DNA of 64,000 bases. It comes from Luteibacter sp. dw_328 (lineage in GTDB: Bacteria > Pseudomonadota > Gammaproteobacteria > Xanthomonadales > Rhodanobacteraceae). The notes beneath the pieces are model-generated. The model was not told the DNA's origin. It saw only the letters and a list, made by a program, of their open reading frames with translations, and did not search any database. Location: the NCBI RefSeq assembly GCF_018449605.1, contig NZ_JAAVUW010000009.1, positions 1 to 64,000 on the forward strand. The letters run 5' to 3'. Of the stretch, positions 1-8,646 are shown in pieces. How positions within the stretch are numbered: position 1 is the first letter of the stretch; the number at the start of each line of letters is the position of its first letter. The position numbers were made by a program, and so were the translations under genes.

Positions 1-60
1 CTATATCGTTTTTCGTTTCCGTCAACACCCTCGTGAATCTTTTTTTCGAGGTTGTCGCCG
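1..60 (-). promoter_or_regulatory. Candidate promoter reading left out of the window
   Basis: On the minus strand a -35-like TTGACG (20-25) lies 7 nt downstream of an A-tract element AAAAAAGATTCAC (33-45). The -10 would fall at or beyond base 1, where TATAG is visible. The same A-tract element recurs at 153-165, so there appear to be two tandem promoters. A-tracts upstream of strong -35 boxes resemble UP elements of rRNA promoters, so an rRNA operon to the left is possible but not seen. Confidence 0.4.
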
Positions 61-105
61 AAGCGATATAGCTGCCGAAGCGTTCGTCTTTCGACGTGGG
101 CCGCT

Positions 106-142
106 GCGGGAGGCGAATAATACCGATTCCTGAGCCTCCCGC
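106..142. repeat. Inverted repeat GCGGGAGGC / GCCTCCCGC
   Basis: A perfect 9-bp inverted repeat (106-114 and 134-142) encloses 19 nt. It lies downstream of tyrS and overlaps the -35 region of the leftward promoter candidate at 117-144. No T-run follows on either strand, so it is not a classic intrinsic terminator. It may be an operator or an mRNA 3' hairpin of tyrS. Confidence 0.4.
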
Positions 143-165
143 AACCCCTTTTGTGAATCTTTTTT
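117..165 (-). promoter_or_regulatory. Candidate leftward promoter with A-tract element
   Basis: On the minus strand, -35 TTGCGG (139-144), a 16-nt spacer and -10 TATTAT (117-122) are preceded by the element AAAAAAGATTCAC (153-165). It sits immediately after the tyrS stop codon and points out of the window, in tandem with the second candidate at 20-45. Function is inferred from the hexamers and from the repeated upstream element. Confidence 0.45.
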
Positions 166-175
166 GAAAGCCGCG

Positions 176-1381
176 TTAAATCAGGCGGATACGAGCGAAG
201 TTTCTCTTGCCGACCTGCAGCACGCCCTCGAAACCGGCCATGAAGACCCGGGAAGCGTCGTCCACTACCTCACCATCGATGCGCACCGCCCGCTCCTTCA
301 GCTTCCGGTTCGCCTCGGAGTTGCTGGGCGTAACGCCCGCCGCCGTCAACAGCGCGGCCAGACGAAAGCCTTCGGCCGGTGTTTCGATATCTGCCATGGG
401 AAGCAGGCTGGTGTCGCCCTCCCCCGTGACGACGGCGTGCCAGCCTGCAATAGCCTGCTCGGCCGCTGCGGCGTCGTGGAAGCGGGTGGTCAGTTCGCGG
501 GCCAGGCGGAGCTTGGCGTCACGCGGATTCAGTACACCCGAGGCGATCTCTTCCTTCATACGTGCGATGTCGTCCATGGAGACATCGAAGCTAAGCAGCT
601 CGAACCACCGCCACATCAGGTCGTCGCCGATCTTCATGGTCTTGGTGACCATGTCGATGGCCGGCTCATTGATACCTATGTAGTTGCCCAGGGACTTGGA
701 CATCTTGTTGACCCCGTCCAGACCCTCAAGCAGGGGCATGGTCAGGACGATCTGGGGCGGCTGGCCATGGTGCTCCTGAAGGGCACGGCCCATCAGCAGG
801 TTGAACTTCTGGTCGGTGCCGCCGAGCTCCACGTCGCATTCGAGCGCCACGGAGTCGTAACCCTGGACCAGCGGATAGAGGAACTCATGGATGGCGATGG
901 GCTGCTCCGACTTGTAACGCTTGGCGAAGTCGTCGCGCTCGAGCATGCGGGCCACGGTGTGCTGGGCGGCCAGGCGGATCATGTCCGCCGCACCCATCTT
1001 GCCGAACCACTCGGAATTGAAGCGCAGCTCGGTCTTGTCCCGGTCGAGCACCTTGAAGACCTGCTCGGCGTAGGTCTCGGCGTTGGCCAGCACGTCCTCG
1101 CGGGTAAGCGGCTTGCGGGTGACGTTCTTGCCGGTAGGGTCGCCGATCATCCCGGTGAAGTCGCCGATTAGGAAGATGACCTGGTGTCCGAGATCCTGAA
1201 ACTGGCGCATCTTGTTGAGCAGGACGGTATGGCCCAGGTGCAGGTCCGGGGCGGTCGGATCGAAACCGGCCTTGATGCGCAGGGGGCGGCCCGTCTTGAG
1301 CCTGGCTTCGAGGTCTTCCTTCTTGATGATCTCGTCCGCGCCACGCGCGATCAGCGCCAGGGCCTGCTCCAGCTCGTTCAT
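176..1381 (-). CDS. tyrS: Tyrosyl-tRNA synthetase
   Basis: Cytoplasmic class I aminoacyl-tRNA synthetase that charges tRNA-Tyr with tyrosine using ATP. The 401-residue protein has the HIGH-type signature HLGH at residues 48-51, the KMSKS loop at 226-230, and a C-terminal S4-like RNA-binding region from about residue 340. Length and both signatures fit the TyrZ-like bacterial group. The ATG follows a purine-rich GAGAGAAAG. The gene is divergent from the M23 peptidase; the shared intergenic region holds two inverted repeats that could control either gene. Confidence 0.97.
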   Translation of the reverse strand: MNELEQALALIARGADEIIKKEDLEARLKTGRPLRIKAGFDPTAPDLHLGHTVLLNKMRQFQDLGHQVIFLIGDFTGMIGDPTGKNVTRKPLTREDVLANAETYAEQVFKVLDRDKTELRFNSEWFGKMGAADMIRLAAQHTVARMLERDDFAKRYKSEQPIAIHEFLYPLVQGYDSVALECDVELGGTDQKFNLLMGRALQEHHGQPPQIVLTMPLLEGLDGVNKMSKSLGNYIGINEPAIDMVTKTMKIGDDLMWRWFELLSFDVSMDDIARMKEEIASGVLNPRDAKLRLARELTTRFHDAAAAEQAIAGWHAVVTGEGDTSLLPMADIETPAEGFRLAALLTAAGVTPSNSEANRKLKERAVRIDGEVVDDASRVFMAGFEGVLQVGKRNFARIRLI

Positions 1382-1412
1382 GCTTTCTCTCTAGTAGTCA
1401 TGGGTCTGCGGC

Positions 1413-1432
1413 CTTCACATATGTGTGTGAAG
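1413..1432. promoter_or_regulatory. Inverted repeat CTTCACA-N6-TGTGAAG
   Basis: Perfect 7-bp arms, 1413-1419 and 1426-1432, lie between divergent tyrS and the M23 peptidase gene. The dyad could be a regulator-binding site or, in the tyrS transcript leader, an RNA hairpin. No regulator can be assigned from sequence. Confidence 0.4.
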
Positions 1433-1441
1433 AGGCCGTGG

Positions 1442-1462
1442 GGGTTAATTGTGCGTTAACCC
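1442..1462. promoter_or_regulatory. Inverted repeat GGGTTAA-N7-TTAACCC
   Basis: Perfect 7-bp arms, 1442-1448 and 1456-1462, with a 7-nt spacer. This is the second dyad in the tyrS/M23 intergenic region, about 35 bp upstream of the candidate -35 of the M23 gene. Its AT-rich arms make it a plausible operator. Confidence 0.4.
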
Positions 1463-1496
1463 AAAGATGCGATGCAAAGCCTTGATGGGAAAGGCG

Positions 1497-1526
1497 TTGA
1501 CGCCGTTTGCACGAGGCCGTTATGGT
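1497..1526 (+). promoter_or_regulatory. Candidate sigma-70-type promoter of the M23 peptidase gene
   Basis: -35 TTGACG (1497-1502), an 18-nt spacer and -10 TATGGT (1521-1526) predict a transcript start near 1533. The possible start codons at 1507 and 1522 would lie inside the promoter, which supports translation from the ATG at 1564. Confidence 0.4.
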
Positions 1527-1563
1527 ACGCGACAACTCGGGGCGAGCGGATACAAGAAAGACA

Positions 1564-3084
1564 ATGGCTGATGAAAACAGAGGCGCGCACAGCGCCCGCA
1601 AGCAGGCGATCCGCCGCAAGGCGCAGCGCCGTCATTCGCACTTCTACGATAGTCGTGCGCATTGGTCGTTCAGCCGAAATGCCTCATCGGAGCCGTTGAG
1701 TTGGTCGCGTGAGCGCTGGATCCTCGCGGGCACCGCCTTCCTTCTGGTTATCCTTTCCGCCCTCGTGATCCCGGCCTGGGCCGGCGCCATGAAGTCGTCC
1801 GTCGCCACGCTGCCTGCCGTACCGGCAAAGACGTCGATGGCGAGCCGTTCCTCGGCAGTCGCCACCGCGCTGGTCACCAGCGACCCTCTCGCCCACGCCA
1901 TCGTGCCGCTCGCCCTGCCGAAGATGGACCCGGCCACGATCAAGCCGGTCGTTCCCGTCGAAGAGTGGCAGACCGTGCAGGTGCACCCGGGCGAAACCCT
2001 TGCCGACATCTTCCTTGCCCAGGGTCTGTCGATGACCGACCTGCAGCACGTGATCGACGGCTCGGGTGGCACCAAGGTTTTCCACCAGATCAAGCCGGGC
2101 CAGGAATTCCAGTTCCTCGTCGGCAGCGACCACACGCTCAAGGGCGTGCGCTTCGACCAGGACGAGGCGAACATCGCCACCCTGCGCCTGGACGGCGCAT
2201 CGCCGCAGCTCTCGACGAAGACCCGCGATGTGCAGCGCCGCGAGCACATCGCGCACGGCGCGATCGACAGCTCGCTGTTTGGGGCCGCCTCGAAGGCCGG
2301 CATGAGCAACGCGATGGTCCTCAAGCTGGCCGAGGTGTTCAAGTTCGACATCGACTTCGTCCAGGACCTGCGCGTCGGCGACAACTTCACCGTCATCTAT
2401 GACGACGTCTACAGCGATGGTTCGTACCTGCGCGAAGGCGACATCGTCGCCGCCGAGTTCGTCAACCAGGGCAAGCGCTATACCGCGTATCGCTTCAAGA
2501 ACACCGACGGCAAGTGGAGCTACTTCAGCGAAGAGGGCCGCCCGCTCACCGGCTCCTTCCTGCGCATCCCGGTCGACTTCACGCGCATCTCCTCGCAGTT
2601 CAGCGCCGGCCGCATGCACCCGATCCTCGGCACGATGCGCGCACACAAGGGCGTCGACTACGCCGCACCGACCGGTACGCCGATCCATGCGGCAGGCGAT
2701 GGCGTGGTGAAGTTCCGCGGCTGGATGAACGGCTACGGCAACTTTGTGGTCATCCAGCACAACGCGACGATCAGCACCGCCTACGGCCACATGTCCCGCT
2801 TCGCCAACCTGCGTGTCGGCCAGCGCGTAAGCCAGGGCAACACCATCGGTTTCGTCGGCATGACCGGCCTGGCGACCGGCCCGCATCTGCACTACGAGTT
2901 CCGTGTCAACAATGTGCAGCGTGATCCGCAGACGGTGACGCTGCCCAAGCCGGAACCGCTGCCGGCGGCCCAGCTGGCGAAGTTCAAGAAGGACGTGGTC
3001 GGCCCGCAGCTGGCCCGCCTCAACCAGGTCGACAACAACACGAAGCTCGCGCGCGCCGATACCGCTTCGCGCGGCGACGACTGA
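1564..3084 (+). CDS. Membrane-anchored M23 peptidoglycan endopeptidase (MepM/OapA-like)
   Basis: Predicted zinc metallopeptidase that cuts peptide cross-links of peptidoglycan during wall growth. From ATG 1564 the protein has 506 residues: a basic cytoplasmic N-terminus, one transmembrane segment at about 52-74, a LysM/OapA-like region around 130-180 (HPGETLADIF), and a C-terminal LytM/M23 domain. The zinc motifs HKGVDYAAP (HxxxD) and GPHLHYEF (HxH) are both intact, so it is probably active rather than a degenerate activator. Three bases separate it from anmK, which suggests a joint wall-remodelling and recycling unit. In-frame upstream starts exist at 1507 (TTG) and 1522. Confidence 0.88.
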   Translation: MADENRGAHSARKQAIRRKAQRRHSHFYDSRAHWSFSRNASSEPLSWSRERWILAGTAFLLVILSALVIPAWAGAMKSSVATLPAVPAKTSMASRSSAVATALVTSDPLAHAIVPLALPKMDPATIKPVVPVEEWQTVQVHPGETLADIFLAQGLSMTDLQHVIDGSGGTKVFHQIKPGQEFQFLVGSDHTLKGVRFDQDEANIATLRLDGASPQLSTKTRDVQRREHIAHGAIDSSLFGAASKAGMSNAMVLKLAEVFKFDIDFVQDLRVGDNFTVIYDDVYSDGSYLREGDIVAAEFVNQGKRYTAYRFKNTDGKWSYFSEEGRPLTGSFLRIPVDFTRISSQFSAGRMHPILGTMRAHKGVDYAAPTGTPIHAAGDGVVKFRGWMNGYGNFVVIQHNATISTAYGHMSRFANLRVGQRVSQGNTIGFVGMTGLATGPHLHYEFRVNNVQRDPQTVTLPKPEPLPAAQLAKFKKDVVGPQLARLNQVDNNTKLARADTASRGDD

Positions 3085-3087
3085 TTC

Positions 3088-4203
3088 GTGCCGACCGCGG
3101 ACGGCCTTTACCTGGGCCTTATTTCCGGGACCAGTGCCGACGGCATCGACGCCGCCCTGGTCCGCTTCGAAGAGGGGCGCCCGTCCCTCGTGGCCGGCAT
3201 CACGCACCCGTGGGACGCCACCCTGCGGCGACGCATTCTCGCCGTCGCGCAAGATGAAGACCGCCTCGCCCTGGACGACTACGGTCGTCTCGATGTCGCC
3301 GTTGCGCATGCTTTCACCGACGCGGCGCAGGCCGTTCTCGAACGAGCGAGGGTCTCCTCCACCGCAGTGAAGGCGATCGGCTCGCACGGACAGACCATTC
3401 GCCATCGACCTGACGGCCCTCTACCCTTCACGCTCCAGATCGGCGACCCCTCGGTGATCGCCGAACGTAGCGGCATCGACACGATCGCCGACTTCCGCCG
3501 CGCCGACGTGGCTGCCGGTGGCCAGGGCGCACCGCTGGTGCCCGCCTTCCACGCCACGGTGCTGCGGCCGGCGAACGGCGCGCGCGTGGTGCTCAACCTC
3601 GGTGGCATCGCCAATGTGACGCGACTTTCCGCCGCCGGCGAGGTGACCGGCTTCGACACGGGCCCGGCGAACGGACTCATGGATGCGTGGTGCATGCGTC
3701 ACCGCGGCGAACCGTATGATCGCGACGGTCGGTTTGCCGCCTCCGGTGCCGTCGATGCGACCCTGCTCGCCGAGCTGCTGGACGATGCGTACTTCGTTTT
3801 GCCGCCTCCGAAGAGCACCGGCCGCGAACACTTTCACCTCGCCTGGCTGGATGCGCATCCACGAGTGGCCGACAACACGCCCGAAGACGTCCAGGCCACC
3901 CTGCTGGCGTTGAGCGCCGTGTCGATCGCCGACGCTATCGAACGCCATGCCGGGGATGCCAGCGACATCGTCGCCTGCGGTGGCGGTGTGCACAACGCGG
4001 CCCTGATGCGCGCGCTCACGGAGCGTCTGCCGGGACGCGAGATGGTGACGAGCTCGGCGTTCGGCATCGATCCGGATTTCATGGAAGCCATGGCCTTCGC
4101 CTGGCTGGCCTATCGCCGCATTCGCGGCGAGCCGGGCAATCTGGCAAGCGTCACGGGCGCACGTGGCCCGCGCCTGCTGGGCGCGCTTTACGCGGCGCCC
4201 TGA
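3088..4203 (+). CDS. anmK: Anhydro-N-acetylmuramic acid kinase
   Basis: Phosphorylates and hydrates 1,6-anhydro-MurNAc to MurNAc-6-phosphate in peptidoglycan recycling. The 371-residue length is standard. Visible motifs are the N-terminal phosphate loop GLISGTSADGID (the family usually has GTSMDG), NLGGIANV, DTGPANGLMD and the late ATP-site glycine cluster ACGGGVHN. The start is GTG, 3 nt after the stop of the M23 peptidase gene, so the two are almost certainly co-transcribed. ampG, the importer of anhydro-muropeptides, lies 0.4 kb away on the other strand. Confidence 0.95.
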   Translation: MPTADGLYLGLISGTSADGIDAALVRFEEGRPSLVAGITHPWDATLRRRILAVAQDEDRLALDDYGRLDVAVAHAFTDAAQAVLERARVSSTAVKAIGSHGQTIRHRPDGPLPFTLQIGDPSVIAERSGIDTIADFRRADVAAGGQGAPLVPAFHATVLRPANGARVVLNLGGIANVTRLSAAGEVTGFDTGPANGLMDAWCMRHRGEPYDRDGRFAASGAVDATLLAELLDDAYFVLPPPKSTGREHFHLAWLDAHPRVADNTPEDVQATLLALSAVSIADAIERHAGDASDIVACGGGVHNAALMRALTERLPGREMVTSSAFGIDPDFMEAMAFAWLAYRRIRGEPGNLASVTGARGPRLLGALYAAP

Positions 4204-4213
4204 GCCGGCGGCG

Positions 4214-4525
4214 TCAGAACGATTCGTCGGACACGCTGGCCTGACGCTGGGCCGCATCCGCGAGTGACGAAGGCGATGCCTGGGCAAGCGCTGCCAGCGC
4301 TTCCTGGAAAGCAGCCTGCTCCTCGGCATCCCACGCACCGGTCAGGTGCGCGATGTCACCGGGCTGCAGCAACAGCTCGCTGAACACGTCGCCTGCACTG
4401 AGGCCGAGGCCATAGCGCAGCGCATGCAGGATCACTTCATTGATCGACCAGCGGCGTTCGCGCGCGAGCGTCTTGATCCGCTCGGCCATCTGCTCGTCGA
4501 TGTGTCGCACCACGATATCTGGCAC
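4214..4525 (-). CDS. Ribbon-helix-helix (Arc/FitA-like) DNA-binding protein
   Basis: About 103 residues. The first 45 form a ribbon-helix-helix pattern: a short strand (PDIVVRHID), helix A (EQMAERIKTLARER) and helix B (SINEVILHALRYGL). The rest is an acidic, Ala-rich tail. This is the fold of FitA/Arc-type antitoxins and repressors. No PIN or other toxin gene adjoins it, so it may be an orphan regulator. Start choice: a strong GAGGAGG sits 8 nt before GTG 4525, inside the longer frame from ATG 4546, which argues for the GTG. It lies between anmK and ampG, convergent with anmK. Confidence 0.65.
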   Translation of the reverse strand: MPDIVVRHIDEQMAERIKTLARERRWSINEVILHALRYGLGLSAGDVFSELLLQPGDIAHLTGAWDAEEQAAFQEALAALAQASPSSLADAAQRQASVSDESF

Positions 4526-4597
4526 GTGCGTTACCTCCTCGCGCATGCCCCCTGTGCGGCAGATCTTACACAGTTTCGGCAGTGCGTTGTGCTGGCC

Positions 4598-5896
4598 TTA
4601 TGGCCTGTCCGTCGGGGTCGGCAACCGCCGCCAGAGCAGGGCCAGAACCAACAGGGTGGGCACGATCGATACCGTGCTTATGACGAACAGGGCGGGATAG
4701 CCGGAATCCTTGACGAGGAATCCGGACATCCCGCCGATCAGCTTGCCGGGCAGGTTGGCCAGCGAACTGAGCAGTGCGTACTGCGTGGCGGTGAAGCTGC
4801 GATTGACCAGGCCGGACATGAAGGCAACCAGGACCGGCCCCGCAAAACCTTGCGCGAAGTTGTCACCCGAAAGCGTCGCGACAAAGGCCCACGTCTGTCC
4901 GGGGTTCTGTGCCATCAAGAGGTACAGCATGTTCGACAGCGCAACGCCGAGGGCGGCGACCACCAGCAGGCGCCGCATCTCGAATCGGGTGACTGCCCAA
5001 CCACCGAGCAAGGCACCGGCGATACCGATGATCACCCCATAGACCTTCGAGACCTCCGCGATCTGCGTCTTGGTGAAGCCCGCATCGAGGTAGAACGGGT
5101 AGGCCATGACGCCAAGCATCTGGTCGGGCAGGCGGAACAGGGCCACGAACAGCAACAGTCCCAGCGCCAGTCCCAGGCCGTAACGCGAGAAGAAGTCGCG
5201 GAATGGGCCGATGAAGCCCTCCTGTACAGCGACGCGCAGCGGCAGGCGCTCGCGCACCCGGTGCTCAGGTTCACGCGCGATGAGCACGGTCACGATCGGC
5301 ACGATCAACAGGAGGCAGATCGTCACATAGCCGCGCTGCCAACCCACCTGGTCGGCAATCAGCAGGATGCCGGCGCCACTGGCGATCAGACCAAAGCGGT
5401 AGCCGAGGGTGTACGTCGCCGCCAGCGCGCCTTGTGCTTCTGGCGGAGCGATTTCCACGCGGTACGCGTCGACCACGATGTCGATCGTCGCACCGGCAAA
5501 GGCCGCAAGGATCGTCGCGCCGACGAAGTTCGGTAGCGATGCCGTGGGAGGCATGAAGGCCATCAGCAACAGGCCCGCGGCGAGCAGAAGTAACGCGAAC
5601 ATCAGCCAGCCGCGACGCTGGCCAAGCCGGCAGAACAGCGGCAGGCGGAACTTGTCTACCAGGGGCGCCCAGAGGAACTTGAAGTTGTAGCTGAAGGTGA
5701 CGTAGCTCGCGAGGCCGATGGCGCCGTAGTCCACGCCCGATTCCTTCAGCCAGGCAGAGAGCGTATTGCCGACCAGCAGGAACGGCAGGCCCGACGCCAG
5801 GCCGAAGAACAACATGGTGACCGCGCCCGGCTGGGCAAACGCCGCGACCGCGCCGCGCAGGCCCTTGTAGCGGACCACCCCGGTCGATTCCGTCAC
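4598..5896 (-). CDS. ampG: AmpG-family muropeptide permease (MFS)
   Basis: Inner-membrane major-facilitator transporter expected to import GlcNAc-anhydroMurNAc peptides for cell-wall recycling. The 432-residue protein has about 12 hydrophobic segments. Its N-terminal region, with MLFFGLASGLPFLL and WLKESGVDYGAIGL, has the AmpG signature. The start overlaps the xthA stop by 4 nt (ATGA), so translation is coupled. In bacteria with an inducible AmpC system AmpG feeds the inducer, but no ampR/ampC pair is seen here. Confidence 0.88.
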   Translation of the reverse strand: MTESTGVVRYKGLRGAVAAFAQPGAVTMLFFGLASGLPFLLVGNTLSAWLKESGVDYGAIGLASYVTFSYNFKFLWAPLVDKFRLPLFCRLGQRRGWLMFALLLLAAGLLLMAFMPPTASLPNFVGATILAAFAGATIDIVVDAYRVEIAPPEAQGALAATYTLGYRFGLIASGAGILLIADQVGWQRGYVTICLLLIVPIVTVLIAREPEHRVRERLPLRVAVQEGFIGPFRDFFSRYGLGLALGLLLFVALFRLPDQMLGVMAYPFYLDAGFTKTQIAEVSKVYGVIIGIAGALLGGWAVTRFEMRRLLVVAALGVALSNMLYLLMAQNPGQTWAFVATLSGDNFAQGFAGPVLVAFMSGLVNRSFTATQYALLSSLANLPGKLIGGMSGFLVKDSGYPALFVISTVSIVPTLLVLALLWRRLPTPTDRP

Positions 5897-6663
5897 TCGG
5901 CGTAGTCCACGATAAACGGGGCGTGGTCGGAGAAGCGTTCATCGCGATAGACCGAACAGTCACGCGCGCGGGCGCCCAGGCCCGGCGTCACGATCTGGTA
6001 GTCGATACGCCAACCCACGTTGTTGGCACGGGCCGCGCCACGGTTGGACCACCATGTGTATTCGACGGCGTCGGGCTTGATCGCGCGGAAGCTGTCCACC
6101 CAGCCGATCTCCTTGAACAGCAGATCGAGCCACGCGCGCTCTTCGGGGAGGCAGCCGGAGTTCTTCTGGTTGGAGGTCCAGTTCTTGATGTCGTTCTTCG
6201 TATGGACGATGTTCCAGTCGCCGCAGAGCACGTACTCGCGGCCGCTGGCGGCCCATTCGCGCAGGATGGGCGTGAGCCATTCCATGATGCGGAACTTGTA
6301 CTGCTGGCGTTCGTCGCCGGACGAGCCCGACGGGATGTAGAACGAAACGACGCTGAGGTTGCCGAAGCGCGCCTCGATGTAGCGGCCCTCGCAGTCGAAA
6401 TCCTCACGGCCCAGGGATACGCGTACCTCGTCGGGTTCGCGCTTGGAATAGATGGCGACGCCGCTGTAACCCTTCTTGCTGCGGGCATCGTGATAGAAGC
6501 AGTGGTGACCGTCCGGACGGAACATCGGATCCGTCAGCTGGGATTCCTGTGCCTTGGTTTCCTGCAGGCAGACGACATCGGCGTCCTGGGTGCGCAGCCA
6601 TTCGAAGACGCCTTTGGTGGCGGCGGAACGGATACCGTTGGCGTTCAGCGAAATGATGCGCAT
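5893..6663 (-). CDS. xthA: Exodeoxyribonuclease III / AP endonuclease
   Basis: Base-excision repair nuclease that cleaves 5' of abasic sites and trims 3' blocks. The 256-residue protein belongs to the endonuclease-exonuclease-phosphatase family. LNANGIRS (Asn), LQETK (metal-binding Glu), GDWNIVH (Asp/Asn), RIDYQ and the C-terminal SDHAPF catalytic His are all visible. First gene of a two-gene operon with ampG (4-nt overlap). It is divergent from the GNAT gene at 6721, with a 57-bp gap. Confidence 0.93.
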   Translation of the reverse strand: MRIISLNANGIRSAATKGVFEWLRTQDADVVCLQETKAQESQLTDPMFRPDGHHCFYHDARSKKGYSGVAIYSKREPDEVRVSLGREDFDCEGRYIEARFGNLSVVSFYIPSGSSGDERQQYKFRIMEWLTPILREWAASGREYVLCGDWNIVHTKNDIKNWTSNQKNSGCLPEERAWLDLLFKEIGWVDSFRAIKPDAVEYTWWSNRGAARANNVGWRIDYQIVTPGLGARARDCSVYRDERFSDHAPFIVDYAE

Positions 6664-6720
6664 GGGACCTTGGGGTGCGTTTGACGAATCCGCCCATCAT
6701 ACCGGGCCCATAATGGCGGC

Positions 6721-7221
6721 ATGAATAGTGTCATTCGAGTCTTGCCCGTGGATGCCGACCTTCGAGCCGCGGTGCTCGCCCTGCGGGTGCAGGACGAACA
6801 ATGGCCCTTCGTCGGCCACGTCGCGGATTCCCTGGCCGACGCGGCGGTGTGTCCCGGTAGCGAGGCGCTCGCCCTGGTCGTCGACGACGCCGTGGTGGGC
6901 TACGTGCGCATCGACCGGCGCGCGGCCGCCATGGGTGACCATCCCCTGGCCGATGGTGCCGTCGCCCTGCGCAGCTTCATGATCGACGCCGGCCGCCAGG
7001 GTGAAGGCCTTGGCCGCCGCGCACTGGACGCCATTCACGCCTACGTGGCCGGACGCCACCCCGATCGCGAACGGATCCTGTTGACGGTGAACGTTCGTAA
7101 CGAAGCCGCTGTGCACGTCTATCGCCGCGCGGGCTATCGCGACAGCGGTGAGCTGTACCATGGCGGGCTGGCGGGGCCGCAGTTCGTGCTGTGGCGACCG
7201 CTGCATCCCTGGAACCCCTGA
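6721..7221 (+). CDS. GNAT-family N-acetyltransferase
   Basis: A 166-residue single-domain acetyltransferase. The acetyl-CoA-binding motif A is visible as [20 protein letters not shown] at about residues 82-101, and the closing strand-helix as [17 protein letters not shown]. The substrate cannot be read from sequence. The pyrE GTG lies 13 nt downstream, so it may be transcribed with pyrE. Confidence 0.85.
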   Translation: MNSVIRVLPVDADLRAAVLALRVQDEQWPFVGHVADSLADAAVCPGSEALALVVDDAVVGYVRIDRRAAAMGDHPLADGAVALRSFMIDAGRQGEGLGRRALDAIHAYVAGRHPDRERILLTVNVRNEAAVHVYRRAGYRDSGELYHGGLAGPQFVLWRPLHPWNP

Positions 7222-7234
7222 GAGAGATACCGAC

Positions 7235-7882
7235 GTGCACGATTACCAGCGCGAATTCATCGAGCTCACCCTGGCCCGCGACGTTCTTCGCTTCGGCGAA
7301 TTCACGCTCAAGTCGGGCCGCATCAGCCCGTACTTCTTCAACATGGGCCGGATCGACTCGGGCGCTGCACTGGCCCGGCTCGGGCGCTCGTATGCCGAAG
7401 CGGCCAGCCGTTCCGGCCTGCCGTTCGACATGCTGTTCGGCCCTGCCTACAAGGGCATCGCCCTGGCTGCCGCGACCGCAATCGCGCTGGCTGACACGCA
7501 GGACCGCGACCTGCCGTGGGCTTACAACCGCAAGGAAGCCAAGGCCCACGGGGAAGGCGGCACGCTCGTTGGCGCACCGCTCAGGGGTCGCGTGCTGATC
7601 GTGGACGATGTCATGACCGCAGGCACGGCCGTTCGCGAATCCCTCGAGCTGATCCGGGCGCAGGGCGCTGAACCGGCGGGGGTGCTCATTGCTCTGGACC
7701 GCCAGGAGCGGGGACAGGGTGACCTGTCGGCGGCCCAGGAAGTGGCGGCGCAATTCGGTATTCCGGTGATCGCCATCGCCACCCTGGCCGATGTCCTCAC
7801 CTACGCGGGCGAAAAGGCCGAACTGGCCGCCGAACATGGCCGTCTGCTGGCCTATCGCGAGCAGTACGGCGTCAAGGCCTGA
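7235..7882 (+). CDS. pyrE: Orotate phosphoribosyltransferase
   Basis: Converts orotate and PRPP to OMP in de novo pyrimidine synthesis. The 215-residue type I PRTase has the PRPP-binding motif [13 protein letters not shown] and the lysine-rich catalytic loop [13 protein letters not shown]. The GTG at 7235, preceded by GAGAGAT, gives the canonical N-terminus with [12 protein letters not shown]. The more upstream ATG at 7148 would lie inside the preceding gene. Confidence 0.96.
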   Translation: MHDYQREFIELTLARDVLRFGEFTLKSGRISPYFFNMGRIDSGAALARLGRSYAEAASRSGLPFDMLFGPAYKGIALAAATAIALADTQDRDLPWAYNRKEAKAHGEGGTLVGAPLRGRVLIVDDVMTAGTAVRESLELIRAQGAEPAGVLIALDRQERGQGDLSAAQEVAAQFGIPVIAIATLADVLTYAGEKAELAAEHGRLLAYREQYGVKA

Positions 7883-7981
7883 GCAAAACGGCGACTGCGT
7901 CACGCAGGGCCGGACCACCTGCCGACCCTGCATCGCCTGATGCCGCTCGCTGGCTATACTCCCCCGACAGGAGGGGACACC

Positions 7982-8638
7982 ATGCGTGCAGTGCGTTACA
8001 TCCTGGCGGGAGCAACGCTGTGCCTCGGCACGGCCGGCTTTGCCGCCGCCCAAAGCAATACGAGCAACAACAACGGTTTCCGCTACAAGTGGAAAGACAC
8101 GTCGGGACATTCGTATTTCAGCGACAGCCTTACGCCGGACGCCATGATGGCCGGCTACGACGTCGTCAATGCGCAGGGTGTCACCGTGCGCCACGTGGAT
8201 CGCCAGCTGACAGCCGACGAACGCGCGGCGGCGAAGAAGGTCGCCGATCAGCAGGCCGCCGCCCTTCTGGTCGAGCAGCAGCGCCAGCGTGACGATGCCC
8301 AGATGCTCACCGCCTACCCCAACGAAGCCTCGTTCATGTCGGCGAAGAATGCCGAAATCGAAAACTTCGAGCAGGCCGCACGCACGACCCGCATGAATCT
8401 GCAGGGGCAGGAGAAGGCACTGGCCGACCTCCTTACGCGAGCCGGTGACCTGGAACGCGCCAAGCAGCCGGTGCCGCCCTACCTCGGCCAGCGGATCACC
8501 GAGCAACGCAACACAGTGGCGTCGCTTCGCGCCACCCTCCAGCGCCAGCAGGCCTCCAAAGACGCCGCCAAGGTGAAGGTCGACGCCCAGCTGCAGCACT
8601 ACCGCCAGCTGAAGGCCGCCGCTATCAACGGCGGCTGA
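7982..8638 (+). CDS. Secreted DUF4124-type coiled-coil protein
   Basis: 218 residues. A signal peptide (MRAVRYILAG...GFAAAQ) is followed by a DUF4124-like segment (FRYKWKDTSGHSYFSDS, about residues 33-50) and then a long Ala/Gln/Arg-rich helical region with coiled-coil character (about 85-215). The DUF4124 motif is widespread in gammaproteobacterial periplasmic proteins of unknown role. ATG 7982 follows AGGAGGGG, which decides the start against an ATG at 7940. Convergent with the phosphomannomutase gene. Confidence 0.75.
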   Translation: MRAVRYILAGATLCLGTAGFAAAQSNTSNNNGFRYKWKDTSGHSYFSDSLTPDAMMAGYDVVNAQGVTVRHVDRQLTADERAAAKKVADQQAAALLVEQQRQRDDAQMLTAYPNEASFMSAKNAEIENFEQAARTTRMNLQGQEKALADLLTRAGDLERAKQPVPPYLGQRITEQRNTVASLRATLQRQQASKDAAKVKVDAQLQHYRQLKAAAINGG

Positions 8639-8646
8639 TCAGCCGG

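Noticed and set aside
1684-3405. 573-codon open frame antisense to the M23 peptidase and anmK
   Set aside because: Shadow of two well-supported genes; no start signal and no recognisable domain.
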